DNA from: Nematostella vectensis
Taxonomy: Eukaryota > Cnidaria > Anthozoa > Actiniaria > Edwardsiidae
NCBI RefSeq assembly: GCF_932526225.1
Contig: NC_064035.1
Coordinates: forward strand, 16,354,469-16,418,468
Reading direction: 5' to 3'
Length of the DNA stretch: 64,000 nt
A program made the position numbers and the translations under genes. Below are positions 24,201 to 30,676 of the stretch, one piece after another. Position 1 is the stretch's first letter, and every line of letters begins with the position of its first letter. The notes beneath the pieces are model-generated. The model ran no database searches. It saw only the letters and a program-made list of their open reading frames with translations, and had not been told where the DNA came from.

Positions 24201-27200
24201 TCGTATGCTTGTTACTTCTTGGCGAGCTGCCGACTCTTGATGCTGTCCCTACTTGTCCATACTGACCTTCATCCTCGTGGAGTAACCTTCTGCTAACTGT
24301 TGCCTTTCAGAATAGTGCCTTTCCTCGCGGCACGCCTCACGTGACCTTCCTTGCCTCCCGTGGGGTCACGGGAAATCACGCCAAGCTTTCACGCACCCCG
24401 TCGCCATCTCTCTTTTCGTCAAGTTCCAAGGGACGCTATAAACTATTAAACAGCTGCATATTAAAACTTTACTCAGCTTTGATACAATAGCCCTTAAAAA
24501 TATCAAATAAAAACTAGGATTTAAATATAGAGTAGTTTTAAAATAGTTTCCAAAGCCAGTATCGTATTATAGGAATCTAACCGCAACTAAGTGGTAGAAG
24601 ATTAAAGACCAGAAGAAAAAAATGTAGGGGATTATGAAGCTACGTGTAATTTCAATGCCTTTGTTCCATTAAGTGACGGGCTTAGAATAACAAGAGTTTC
24701 ACAAGCTTTAGTCGCGACATCGGCTTGCATTGGTCGGTGGAGTTCCGGAGATGGGTTTAAAATATTAGGTGCTGCAGCGCAGCAGTCTTGCGCACAACGT
24801 CATCAGTCACGTGCGTAACTCCCTATGTCCACGTGATCATGCTGGCATGTCACGTGCTTCTTCGTCTCGAACTCCGCTGGCCTATATGCCGAACGCAGAA
24901 AATGTTATTGGGGCACAAAGAATAGCAACAAATGCTGGTGAAGATAGCCATGCCATTTCGTACATATTTTGGAGTTTCTTTATTTTTAAGTGATATTTAT
25001 TTATTGAATTTTGAAGATTTTGTATTTGTTTTGTTGGTGATACCCTGGTGGTAGTGCCTGCTCTAAGTTGATATATCACTAGTTTTCAATCAGGGTTGTC
25101 GTCAATTTTGCCCTGATTAATTAGAAATTCGACGCTTCGGTTGCGTCATTGCTTTATTAAATCTCTGTGGGGCTAGTTTTAGGATTTCGACTCGTTTATG
25201 AGTTAACCCTGGTCTGGCGGGCTAGAATTGGACCAGTCTTCTGGTGGTGGCCGTGGCTGGCTTAAAAATACTAAACTGTAAAATAACATAGAAGAAAGAC
25301 AATAGTAAACGAATTTGAAATAAAGTTCATTCTGAATCTATAAAATATTGAATGATTATTGAATCTATATATTGATCCTGATATTATGTGCTGATGAATT
25401 AGACATATTGAGAAAAAAAGCACTTATAAAGGCTTTTTCTAAGAAATGATAGGAAACTATATACCCTATAAACCCTGAAGTAAAATAAATAAAGCGTTTC
25501 CCTAGATTAGTTCCAAGAAGAATTCAAAAAACTCAACACATTCCCCAAAATCACAAAGACTGAATCTTACTTGCGGGACATTCGTGATGTTTGAGTTTTA
25601 TTTATTTACTTTTTTTAGATATCTTGGCATTATTTATTATGTGGTTTTCCATTTATTATTTGGTGCTTTAGCTATAGAGTGGACCCATTTTTATTGTAAG
25701 ATGGGTTGAATTTTAGAACGATTCAAGCGGATTTATTTCCCTTATGAAATGAACATCTTAATACACAGATTTTATAGGGCACTGAAACATTCGTCACGCG
25801 AGTTTCTAACTCTTTTTTTCGGAACCTCATTGGGAAATTTGCCTTAAATTGCATTAGAGCCTATGTTGGACACGGGCTAGAAGTCTTAGAAAGTTCCCCC
25901 GCTTCAACTTGTGTGAAGCAATCTATTTCTAACCCTCCCCTCCCCCGAATTCGCTTTTGTCGCAGACGATGACGTCACACCTACGAGTTCTCCGACTCAC
26001 AAGTCGGCTGTTTCTTGGAAAAATGATATCGACCAGTATTATAACATCTACGCTGAGCTGGGCAGGTAGGGACCATCAGAGTTATCAGTGTTGTACCTAT
26101 CAGTCTATCGTCTTTGGGAAGGTAATAACCGAATTATTCAAATTAAGTCATAATACCCCTGGTGGTGCGTGGATGCCTGTGTTTGGACATTGTTAGGGTA
26201 GGCCTGGGTCATAAAGATCGAGGGGGAGGTTGATGTTCGAGTTAAACGCCTTTAAGGGTGCGGGTGTGGTTATGATCGACGTAGCACGATTCGTTCTTTG
26301 ATTAAGATGAGGGTAAAATTTAGAACATAATTTCAGTTGATGCGAATTATGGAAGTTCGATAGATCAAAGAATTGTGCTGTAATGGAGTCGCTCGTTCGC
26401 TTGAGCGCTTATACCTGCAGCTAAGAACATGATTACATCTTTCCTAGGGTCGAGATTGAGATGAGCATGAGAACCTTACATTCATTATTCTATGTAATTT
26501 CATTACATTCCACATTTGTCTGGAGCTCGATACCCAATAAAAGAATGACATTACCTTTCCCTTCGTAGGGGTCGTTATGCGGTTGTCAAAAAGTGCGTAG
26601 AGAAATCAACTGGCAAAGAATTCGCCGCCAAGATGGTCAAAAAGCGCATGCTGGACCCTGTGGATATCGACCGGGAGGTGACCGTGTTGAGAATGTTAAA
26701 GCACCCGAACCTCTGCATATTTCTGGACGCTTACGACACACCCAAGAATTATATCATCGTCACGGAGTTACTAGCGGGTGGGAGGCTTTTTGATTACCTG
26801 GTTGTCATGGATGCACTGACGGAGAAGGTTGCCATTGGTTACATGCATCAGGTCGTGGAAGGTGTACAACATCTACATGATTTGAACATCGTGCATTTGG
26901 ACCTTAAGGTAATGACATCATTCGACCCAAAAATAGATAGAATGCATTATGTATTGGGTAAAACAATAAGTCACACAACAGTTTAAACTACGATTCACGA
27001 AACGGGTTATACAACTAGTCACGCAATTGACAAAGCAACGAGTGAAATGACATATTAAAGAAGACCAATCATGCATTTTATGCACCCGCTCAACGCCGAG
27101 TGACTCAAAGAATCCATTTTCATCGGCTAATTCCAGCAAGTAACCAAGATATTTTTATTCAAATATCGTCAATCACGTATCAGACTTAATTCGTGTATTA

Positions 27201-28922
27201 TTATTTTGAAGTTTCCTCGCCAATAATTCGTTATATTTTCAACTATAAACAATAACAAAGGATTGTTAAACAACAAGTCACACAGCGTGTTATGAAAACA
27301 GCGCCAACATTGCTGGTCAAAACAGCTGAAATTGCTGGCCCAGGTAACTTGCCAACATCTCTTGTTAACTTGCTCGACTTCTCTATTCGTTGTAGCCCCA
27401 GAATCTGCTCCTAGACGGCGGACCTCTTCCCAAAGTGAAAATCATCGATTTTGGCAGCGCACACATCCTGTCCGGGTCTCCTGTTAATCACAAGGTGTAT
27501 GGTAGTCCCGAGTTCGCGGCCCCGGAACTGATCATGGAGGAACCCCTCACATTCAAGACTGATACCTGGTACGCGCATAATTTGTACGATAGTGGGAGGA
27601 AAGTGACAGAACGATTGACAGAAACATTGACGTGTTGACGAGAGGGTTGTGATAAAAGCCCTCAATTGCCGGTGACCTGAGTTTTTTTTCTTTATTAATT
27701 TATTGATATATTCATTTTAATTTTTACAGGAGTATCGGAGTCATCACCTACGTGATGTGAGTATGGATTCATTTTAAAACTCACCTGTTATTCATAAAAG
27801 TTCCGCATGTAGTGAAAATGAAAATGTTTATCTATTATAAGTACAAGAATATCTTCAAATTATTCAAATGGCAGGTTTGCCAGGTTGAGTAGTGTGTTCC
27901 CTTACAATTCGATTTTGTATTTATACAGAAATGAGACCTTTTCAGGTGGTTTATTACGTTACGACTTTGTACTTATACATAGATGAGATATTATCTGGTG
28001 GTTTATAACGTCACGATTTTGTAATGATACTGATACTGATACGAGATCGTGTTTATGACCAGGTTAAGTGGTGTTTCCCCGTTCCAAGCTGACACGACAG
28101 ACGAAATGTGTGAACGAATTCGCAAGGCAAACTTCTCGTTTCCTAATAAACACTTCAGCGCTATCTCATCGCAAGCCAAAGATTTTATTTCTTCTCTTCT
28201 TATCGCCGACATCACGTGAGTAATAGACTAGACTTTGCCATGAGCTAGCTCCTCTTCTTGCCCGTGACGCTCGCGCAAAAATATGTCAGGCTCTGGTTAA
28301 TATTTTAGTAACAGTTGTTTTTTTTCGTCGTCTTCAGTGGCTGCAAAGTAGCTGCCCTTAATGTGTATACCCTCCTCATATCTGACCCCGTTCTTTTTTT
28401 GTCTTGTAGTAAAAGGGCAGATTGCCAGGATTGCTTCAAGTCTGACTGGATCAGAGTAAGTCGTGCTCATACATTATGGGAGATGTTCTTTGAACCCTTG
28501 AACGATGTTTTTTTTGTCATATCTCTGCCCAACTCGATCTCTCATCTGTAGTTTGTGCATAGTTTGATTCCAGGGCTTCGTGTATTACTACAAAATAATA
28601 TTTGGAAGTGTTGAAAGTGTGCAAGTGCGGTGTTTTAGGGCGCAATAGTGCTTATGTGTGATTGTAATAACCGTTCTTATTTTGTGTGTTCAGATGTGTA
28701 GCCCTCGCCCTCCCAGTCCCGTCCGTACTACGAAGCTCAACACTTCCCGACTCGCAGCTTTTAACGCCCGACGACGAAATCAGGTGTGTATAACTCCCCT
28801 CTACGTTTGACTGAAAGCGGATGTACAAGCCTCACTCGCTTTCTCAATCCCTCTTTCAGCATGATTTGAAACCTCTTCCAAGGCTGACTTCGTCGAGTTC
28901 CAATTCTGAGTCTAATGTTTAG
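206..28922 (+). CDS. TRIO: TRIO/Kalirin-family dual RhoGEF kinase (5'-partial, 43 exons visible)
   Basis: Large signalling scaffold that activates Rac/Rho-type GTPases at the membrane and cytoskeleton. Exons: 206-272, 853-959, 1977-2046, 3183-3275, 3705-3797, 4113-4154, 4451-4528, 4654-4689, 4822-4968, 5707-5808, 6153-6240, 6828-6909, 6978-7041, 9833-10091, 11495-11627, 11954-12155, 14977-15212, 15370-15436, 15561-15664, 15730-15799, 15938-16027, 16215-16358, 16439-16552, 16950-17093, 17579-17756, 18254-18298, 18721-18941, 19081-19209, 19356-19569, 19686-19716, 20130-20168, 21677-21818, 21941-21968, 22191-22472, 23123-23422, 25966-26065, 26569-26908, 27396-27568, 27730-27756, 28063-28215, 28410-28455, 28694-28783, 28860-28922. 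All junctions have AG/GT and the phases close to one open frame of 1743 residues. The window opens inside DH1, so the SEC14 and spectrin-repeat part is absent. The domain order is diagnostic of TRIO/Kalirin. Confidence 0.95.
527..765 (+). repeat. Two-copy intronic tandem repeat (about 112 bp)
   Basis: In intron 1, the segment around 595-645 (CTGGTTGAATTCCTC, then ACTGTGTCCAGGTCCGAATC) recurs at 707-757 with few changes, together with the shared CATCTCCGACACTACC block before each copy. It gives spurious short ORFs on the + strand. Confidence 0.75.
919..1025 (+). repeat. Tandem duplication of the exon 2 donor junction (2 copies, 56 bp)
   Basis: The last 41 bases of TRIO exon 2 with the donor GTAAGTGG (donor at 960) are repeated 56 bp downstream (975-1025) with its own GTAAGTGG at 1016. 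The second copy carries a TAA in the reading frame of the parent (ATCTAAAAA for ATCTATAAA). Confidence 0.9.
4252..4364 (+). mobile_element. MITE family A copy with 5-bp target duplication
   Basis: Starts TAGGCGTGTACACAGG and ends CCTGGGTACGCGCCTG, with GTGCGCGCGCACAC and a C tract inside. It is flanked by GATCG on both sides, a 5-bp target-site duplication. A longer relative is at 41493-41661. Confidence 0.75.
4927..5110 (+). repeat. Tandem duplication of the exon 9 donor junction (4 copies, 42-44 bp)
   Basis: The end of exon 9 plus donor GTAAGACCAT recurs with GT positions at 4969 (real), 5011, 5053 and 5097. The first extra copy has a TAG in the parental frame (CCTCTAGAAG for CCTCTACAAG), so splicing from a downstream donor would truncate the protein; later copies are more diverged. 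Confidence 0.9.
6407..6663 (+). mobile_element. MITE-like element with about 26-bp terminal inverted repeats
   Basis: Left end AATAGACCGTTTTCACGATG is matched by the reverse complement of CATCGTGAAAACGGTCTATT at the right end; the match continues through GCGC. Inside is a duplicated GGCGGGCCACAG. It lies in TRIO intron 11. Confidence 0.75.
6828..7041 (+). CDS. TRIO: TRIO exons 12-13: Ser/Thr-rich linker after PH1
   Basis: Two exons (6828-6909 and 6978-7041) join exon 11 in phase and give a low-complexity Ser/Thr/Asn-rich stretch, then an acidic stretch ([20 protein letters not shown]). It is placed as a flexible linker between PH1 and the first SH3 domain. Exon 13 ends in phase 0 at 7041 with donor GTAAGG and is followed by a long intron to 9832. 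No domain is recognised. Confidence 0.85.
7516..7597 (+). mobile_element. Small fold-back element (hairpin)
   Basis: Left arm TACCCTGGTCCCAGAGCCTC and onwards pairs with the right arm ending GAGGCTCTGAAACCAGGGTA, arms of about 35 bp round a short loop. No gene inside; intron of TRIO. Confidence 0.75.
8412..8418 (+). promoter_or_regulatory. TATA-box candidate for internal TRIO promoter
   Basis: TATAAAG, 48 bp upstream of the ATG of the candidate first exon 8460-8564; a start site about 30 bp downstream would leave a leader of roughly 20 nt. Motif match only. Confidence 0.3.
8460..8564 (+). CDS. Candidate alternative first exon of a short TRIO isoform (SH3-GEF2-kinase)
   Basis: In the 2.8-kb intron before the SH3 exon, an ATG at 8460 opens 35 codons (starting [17 protein letters not shown]) that end exactly at a consensus donor, AAAG/GTAAGT at 8565. 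It ends in phase 0, and the next exon (9833) is entered in phase 0. A TATAAAG lies 48 bp upstream of the ATG and an in-frame TGA lies just upstream. Vertebrate TRIO and Kalirin make short isoforms from internal promoters. The ORF is short, so chance cannot be excluded. Confidence 0.45.
9833..10091 (+). CDS. TRIO: TRIO exon 14: first SH3 domain
   Basis: A 259-nt exon encodes a complete SH3-like fold: the entry strand [20 protein letters not shown], then [16 protein letters not shown] and the closing [10 protein letters not shown]. It matches the position of the SH3 between the two GEF modules of TRIO/Kalirin. The acceptor is at 9831-9832 and the donor GTACTT at 10092. The frame is also open upstream of the acceptor to an ATG at 9764, and read-through past the donor meets a stop at 10118-10120, so retained-intron forms are possible but unsupported. 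Confidence 0.9.
11495..12155 (+). CDS. TRIO: TRIO exons 15-16: basic, Ser/Pro-rich linker
   Basis: Exons 11495-11627 and 11954-12155 encode a Ser/Thr/Pro-rich segment, then a basic segment rich in Lys and Arg ([34 protein letters not shown]), ending TTSQT in phase 0. Runs such as [16 protein letters not shown] look like basophilic-kinase sites, which is inference. Exon 16 is remarkable because both its acceptor and its donor are tandemly duplicated: three acceptor copies at 11846, 11900 and 11954, and seven donor copies from 12156 on. Confidence 0.88.
11833..11975 (+). repeat. Tandem duplication of the exon 16 acceptor (3 copies, 54 bp)
   Basis: Acceptor plus exon start (TAG then CATGCGATCTTGGAGG or close variants) occurs with exon-like starts at 11846, 11900 and 11954. 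Spacing is 54 bp twice. The last copy is the one in frame with exon 15. Confidence 0.88.
12131..12815 (+). repeat. Tandem array of the exon 16 donor junction (7 copies plus a degenerate one, about 95 bp)
   Basis: CTACCTCTCAGACGGTAAGC, which is the end of exon 16 and its donor, recurs at about 12142 (real), 12241, 12337, 12431, 12527, 12621 and 12717, with a decayed copy near 12803. Between them lies a conserved intronic block containing TGATTTGGGACAGAGTC. Every full copy keeps the donor GTAAGC intact. Confidence 0.92.
13009..13015 (+). promoter_or_regulatory. TATA-box candidate upstream of the second internal first exon
   Basis: TATAAAG, 369 bp upstream of ATG 13378. Motif match only; it would imply a leader of some 340 nt unless an intron intervenes. 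Confidence 0.2.
13378..13554 (+). CDS. Candidate alternative first exon of a GEF2-onward TRIO isoform with a hydrophobic N-terminus
   Basis: In the 2.8-kb intron before exon 17, ATG 13378 opens 59 codons ending at donor CGGG/GTAAGA (13555) in phase 0, matching the phase-0 entry of exon 17. The segment is more GC-rich than the surrounding intron. Residues 9-30 ([20 protein letters not shown]) form a hydrophobic stretch that could anchor the protein in a membrane, although it contains Gln and Glu. The frame is open from 13320. If spliced to exon 17 it would give DH2-PH2-SH3-Ig-FN3-kinase without GEF1. No transcript evidence is available. Confidence 0.4.
14670..14995 (+). repeat. Tandem array of the exon 17 acceptor (5 copies, exactly 73 bp)
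   Basis: Each unit ends with TGTGTTCTTCTTGTAG (first copy diverged) followed by AGTATTCCAGAG, with exon-like starts at 14685, 14758, 14831, 14904 and the real one at 14977. Spacing is 73 bp four times. Using any upstream acceptor in phase 0 reads [13 protein letters not shown] and then a TGA, or a near variant. Confidence 0.95.
14977..15212 (+). CDS. TRIO: TRIO exon 17: acidic linker before DH2
   Basis: A 236-nt exon gives a strongly acidic linker ([35 protein letters not shown]) that ends in LKKR just before the second DH domain. It starts in phase 0 and ends in phase 2. Four exact-period (73 bp) copies of its acceptor and first codons lie immediately upstream. Because exon 17 is entered in phase 0, it can accept exon 16 or the candidate alternative first exon at 13378-13554. 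Confidence 0.9.
15370..17756 (+). CDS. TRIO: TRIO exons 18-25: second DH-PH module (GEF2)
   Basis: Exons 15370-15436, 15561-15664, 15730-15799, 15938-16027, 16215-16358, 16439-16552, 16950-17093 and 17579-17756 encode DH2 and PH2. DH2 opens [17 protein letters not shown], continues [19 protein letters not shown], and its conserved helix is [22 protein letters not shown]2 includes [17 protein letters not shown] and [13 protein letters not shown]. In vertebrate TRIO this module acts on RhoA; the same specificity here is inference. Three of the splice junctions carry tandem duplicated copies (15800, 16215 and 17094). Confidence 0.95.
15796..15912 (+). repeat. Duplicated donor and intron start after exon 20 (2 copies, 59 bp)
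   Basis: The intron start GTAAGTATTAGCAGTG at 15800 recurs as GTAAGTATTAGTAGTG at 15859 with the following AGCCAGTTGCTATTT also repeated. Only the last exon bases are included in the copy. Confidence 0.85.
16105..16250 (+). repeat. Tandem duplication of the exon 22 acceptor (2 copies, 73 bp)
   Basis: TTCTCAGGATATGAAAG occurs at 16135 and 16208; the exon-like starts are 16142 and 16215 (real). About 33 bases of exon are included in the decoy copy, with several substitutions. Confidence 0.9.
16625..16845 (+). repeat. Dispersed repeat copy (intron of TRIO)
   Basis: Resembles 27064-27265 over about 200 bp, sharing GAGTTAC-type blocks, ATCCATTTTCATC-like text, AGATATTTTTA and TATAAACAATAA-like ends. 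Family unknown. Confidence 0.55.
17091..17474 (+). repeat. Minisatellite starting at the exon 24 donor (13 copies, 26 or 30 bp)
   Basis: The intron begins GTAAATCAAACACTTCC and this unit is repeated thirteen times up to 17474. Units of 30 bp and 26 bp differ by a CACT deletion. Every copy restates the donor context (CTG/GTAAATC versus AAG/GTAAATC at the real site). Confidence 0.95.
18254..19209 (+). CDS. TRIO: TRIO exons 26-28: linker after PH2, with possible cassette micro-exon
   Basis: Exon 27 (18721-18941) starts [15 protein letters not shown], matching the SPIEYQ segment that follows PH2 in vertebrate TRIO. It continues as a Pro/Ser/Thr-rich linker. Exon 28 (19081-19209) adds [20 protein letters not shown]. 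Exon 26 (18254-18298, 45 nt) is phase-symmetric (1 to 1) and has a weak donor, GTTGGA. Exon 25 can join exon 27 directly in frame, so exon 26 is either a cassette exon or a false call. No domain is recognised. Confidence 0.8.
19356..19569 (+). CDS. TRIO: TRIO exon 29: second SH3 domain
   Basis: A single exon encodes an SH3-like fold: [20 protein letters not shown], then [14 protein letters not shown] and [10 protein letters not shown]. Position after GEF2 and before Ig/FN3/kinase matches the second SH3 of TRIO. It is preceded by a long T tract and the acceptor TGCAG at 19351-19355. The donor is GTATGG at 19570. Confidence 0.9.
19686..21968 (+). CDS. TRIO: TRIO exons 30-33: small linker exons
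   Basis: Exons 19686-19716 (31 nt), 20130-20168 (39 nt), 21677-21818 (142 nt) and 21941-21968 (28 nt) are joined only by matching phases and clear AG/GT sites. The product is a charged linker with basic patches ([28 protein letters not shown]) and a helix-like segment ([19 protein letters not shown]). The three micro-exons are the least certain exons of the gene; skipping some of them would also be frame-compatible only in particular combinations. Confidence 0.7.
20926..21020 (+). repeat. Short intronic tandem repeat (3 copies, about 31 bp)
   Basis: Units share GGACTCGTACAAATGTCG followed by GCATGCCT or CACGCCTT, in the TRIO intron before exon 32. Not at a splice junction. Confidence 0.8.
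22191..22472 (+). CDS. TRIO: TRIO exon 34: immunoglobulin-like domain
   Basis: A 282-nt exon encodes an I-set type Ig domain. It has the first Cys in TELTCKIS, the core Trp in VSWAWND, and the [18 protein letters not shown] signature with the second Cys. Ig domains at this place (after SH3-2) are found in TRIO and Kalirin. Phase 1 on both sides makes it a modular, removable exon. Confidence 0.93.
22820..23090 (+). repeat. Minisatellite of 7 copies (41-42 bp) before the FN3 exon
   Basis: Unit core AGCCACGGTAGCGTGCGTCG followed by CATGGTTAACTTTGAATAAG; copies at about 22821, 22862, 22904, 22946, 22987, 23029 and 23067. The array stops about 36 bp before the acceptor at 23122. Confidence 0.92.
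23123..23422 (+). CDS. TRIO: TRIO exon 35: fibronectin type III domain
   Basis: A 300-nt, phase 1-1 exon encodes an FN3 fold: [25 protein letters not shown], and [20 protein letters not shown] followed by PSEPF. FN3 directly after Ig and before the kinase is known from Kalirin-12-type isoforms and UNC-89/titin-family proteins. A 41-bp minisatellite of seven copies ends about 36 bp before its acceptor. Confidence 0.93.
24050..24220 (+). repeat. Intronic tandem repeat (4 copies, about 42 bp)
   Basis: Units share GCACGCTCGTATGCATGCTT and CCCATATCT. Located in the 2.5-kb intron 23423-25965 between FN3 and kinase exons; the rest of that intron shows nothing I recognise. Confidence 0.8.
25966..28783 (+). 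CDS. TRIO: TRIO exons 36-42: C-terminal protein kinase domain
   Basis: Exons 25966-26065, 26569-26908, 27396-27568, 27730-27756 (27 nt), 28063-28215, 28410-28455 and 28694-28783 encode a CAMK-group kinase related to DAPK/MLCK. Visible motifs are the glycine loop [13 protein letters not shown], the catalytic Lys in EFAAKMV, the hinge [20 protein letters not shown] (spanning exons 37-38), DFGSA, APE in FAAPELI, and [23 protein letters not shown] Lys, catalytic Asp, Asn and DFG Asp are all present, so it looks catalytically competent. Arg of HRD is Leu, as in the DAPK/MLCK group. Exon 39 is a micro-exon; exon 40's acceptor is preceded by degenerate tandem copies. Confidence 0.95.
27064..27265 (+). 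repeat. Dispersed repeat copy (second copy)
   Basis: Partner of 16625-16845 in the intron between kinase exons 37 and 38. Diverged, no clear ends. Confidence 0.5.
27872..28078 (+). repeat. Degenerate tandem copies of the exon 40 acceptor (about 60 bp)
   Basis: The real junction GACCAG/GTTAAGTGGTGTTTCCC at 28063 resembles GCCAG/GTTGAGTAGTGTGTTCC at 27884, with two weaker copies around 27946 and 28002. Shared inner text includes ACGATTTTGTA and GATGAGAT. Older and more diverged than the other arrays. Confidence 0.6.
28860..28922 (+). CDS. TRIO: TRIO exon 43: terminal coding exon
   Basis: Acceptor CTTTCAG at 28853-28859 opens 20 codons ([20 protein letters not shown]) ending at TAG 28920-28922, joined in phase 0 to exon 42. 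It follows a good pyrimidine tract. Reading exon 42 straight through its donor instead hits TGA at 28808-28810. The frame after the TAG stays open for 79 codons, so another C-terminus is possible (see next feature). Confidence 0.7.
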   Translation, partial: HDLKPLPRLTSSSSNSESNV

Positions 28923-29162
28923 CCTCCTGAATTCCTCGCATTCACATATCCCCACGATACCCCGACTCCCGCCGAATGCGTCCCGACTAGAGCCGACGAC
29001 ACTCCTACTGTGACGGAAGGTACCCCGACTAGAGCCGACGATACCCCGACATCGGCCGAAATGGACCCGACTCAATTTGTTAAAAGTAATAGATCTTCAT
29101 TTCCAACTCAATTCTCAACAAATCATTTGTATTATGGTGTTTTGAAATTCACAATAGTTTGA
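28923..29162 (+). CDS. Candidate alternative C-terminal exon of TRIO
   Basis: Directly after the TAG of exon 43 the same frame is open for 79 codons to TGA 29160-29162. The bases TTTAG at 28918-28922 could serve as an acceptor, in which case exon 42 (phase 0) would join here and yield a tail with repeated PTRADDTPT-like motifs. The pyrimidine tract is poor, so this is a hypothesis; otherwise the stretch is 3' UTR with a short minisatellite. Confidence 0.25.
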   Translation, partial: PPEFLAFTYPHDTPTPAECVPTRADDTPTVTEGTPTRADDTPTSAEMDPTQFVKSNRSSFPTQFSTNHLYYGVLKFTIV

Positions 29163-29520
29163 TAAGTATTGTTGTGTATTACATGATGCTATGCTTTGCG
29201 TCAAGTACCATCTGTGTTATTTTGGTTTTGTTTTTTAGTTGAGAATATGAATCAGTTAAATAGTGGTTTTTACTTTTGTGTCGTTCTTAACTTTTCTTGA
29301 CATTGCATGGTTAAAGCCTTTCTCCGAAGCTTTTCTTGTTCAAACGAATTGAAAATCTTGGTGTTTTGCTATTGCTTTGTAAGAAAAGTATTCCATAACA
29401 ATTTTCCACTTCCAAATGTTTGATGTTTTTTTGTCCATGGTTGTTTTAATGTTTTTGTTACCTTCAAAAGAGTGGGGTATCAATGTGAATGTTGACATGG
29501 GTTTATGGGATAGGAATAAT

Positions 29521-30676
29521 GATTTCTTTAATTTAAAGCCATTTTGTTAAATAGTTTCATTTTTATTTATTAACTGTGAATAAAGATTGAGAACAGACTT
29601 TTCTGTAAATATAATTCATTGACAACATGTCAATAAAAAGACGAAAGTTGTTCATACTTACTCTTATTGTGTTTGAATTATGTTAAAAAAAAATACTTAT
29701 AAAGCGCAATCCAAATGGCTAATAGCCCAAGTTTAAGGCCTTTTTTTAATTGGTGAGGGAATTTTTAAATTCTTCGAGTCCCAGTATATACTTCATAGGG
29801 AACAATATACTTCATAGGGAACAATAAAAGGTCCTGGTACACCGGCTAAATGTCTAAATGCACATTCACTTGATCTTGAAAAGGATGTCCGCTGAAAAGT
29901 CTCTTCTCGGAAATAAAGTCTCTTCCCGGAAGAGAAAAAACGCGCCGCTGGGGGGTTGAGGTGGTCGAGTTACTCATTTACCAGGTGGCGGCGGTTACAC
30001 AGCGCGTCGTTTGAAAGGTCGCAAGCGCGTAGGAAAGAGCTCGCTGCAGGAGCGAAACCAATGCAAATACATGATTTCTTTAATTTAAAGCCATTTTGAT
30101 AAATAGTTTCATTTTTATTTGTTAACTGTGAATAAAGATTGAGAACAGACTTTTCTGTAATTATAATTCATTGACAACATGTCAAAACAAAGACGAAAGT
30201 TGTTCATACTTACTGTTATTGTAATTGAATTATGTTAATGAATACTCATAAAGCGCAATCCAAATAGCTAATAGCCCAAGTTTAAGGCCTTTTTTTAATT
30301 GGTGAGGGAAAATTTAAAATTCTTCGAGTCCCAGTATATACTTCAAAGGCACACCATATACTTCATAGGGAACGATAAAAGGTCCTGGTACAAGGGGTAA
30401 ATGTCTAAATGCACATTCACTTGATCTTAAAAAGGATGTCCGCTGAAAAGTCTCTTCTCGGAAAAAAGTCTCTTCCCGGAAGAGAAAAACCGCGCCGCTG
30501 GGGGGTCGAGTTACTCATTTACCAGGTGGCGGCGGTTACACAGCGCGTCGTTTGAAAAGTCGCAAGCGCGTAGGGAAGAGCTCGCTGCAGGAGCGAAACC
30601 AAGGCAAATACATACTTCATACTTACTGTAAAGCGCAATCCAAATGGCTTATAGCCCAAGTATAAGACATTTTTTT
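29521..30676 (+). repeat. 2.2-copy tandem duplication (about 550 bp) over the TRIO 3' end
   Basis: GATTTCTTTAATTTAAAGCC begins copies at 29521 and 30073; a third partial copy runs to about 30676. Each full unit contains AATAAAGATTGAG, so poly(A) signals are duplicated, and a GC-rich block ending CAGGAGCGAAACCAA. Confidence 0.9.
29579..29637 (+). terminator. TRIO polyadenylation signals
   Basis: AATAAA at 29579-29584 and 29632-29637, about 660-715 bp after the stop codon; a duplicate lies at 30131. 28923-29578 is otherwise 3' UTR. Confidence 0.6.

Noticed and set aside
28761..29075. Minus-strand ORF rich in Arg and Ser
   Set aside because: Antisense to the last TRIO exons and the CCCGACTAGAGCC minisatellite.
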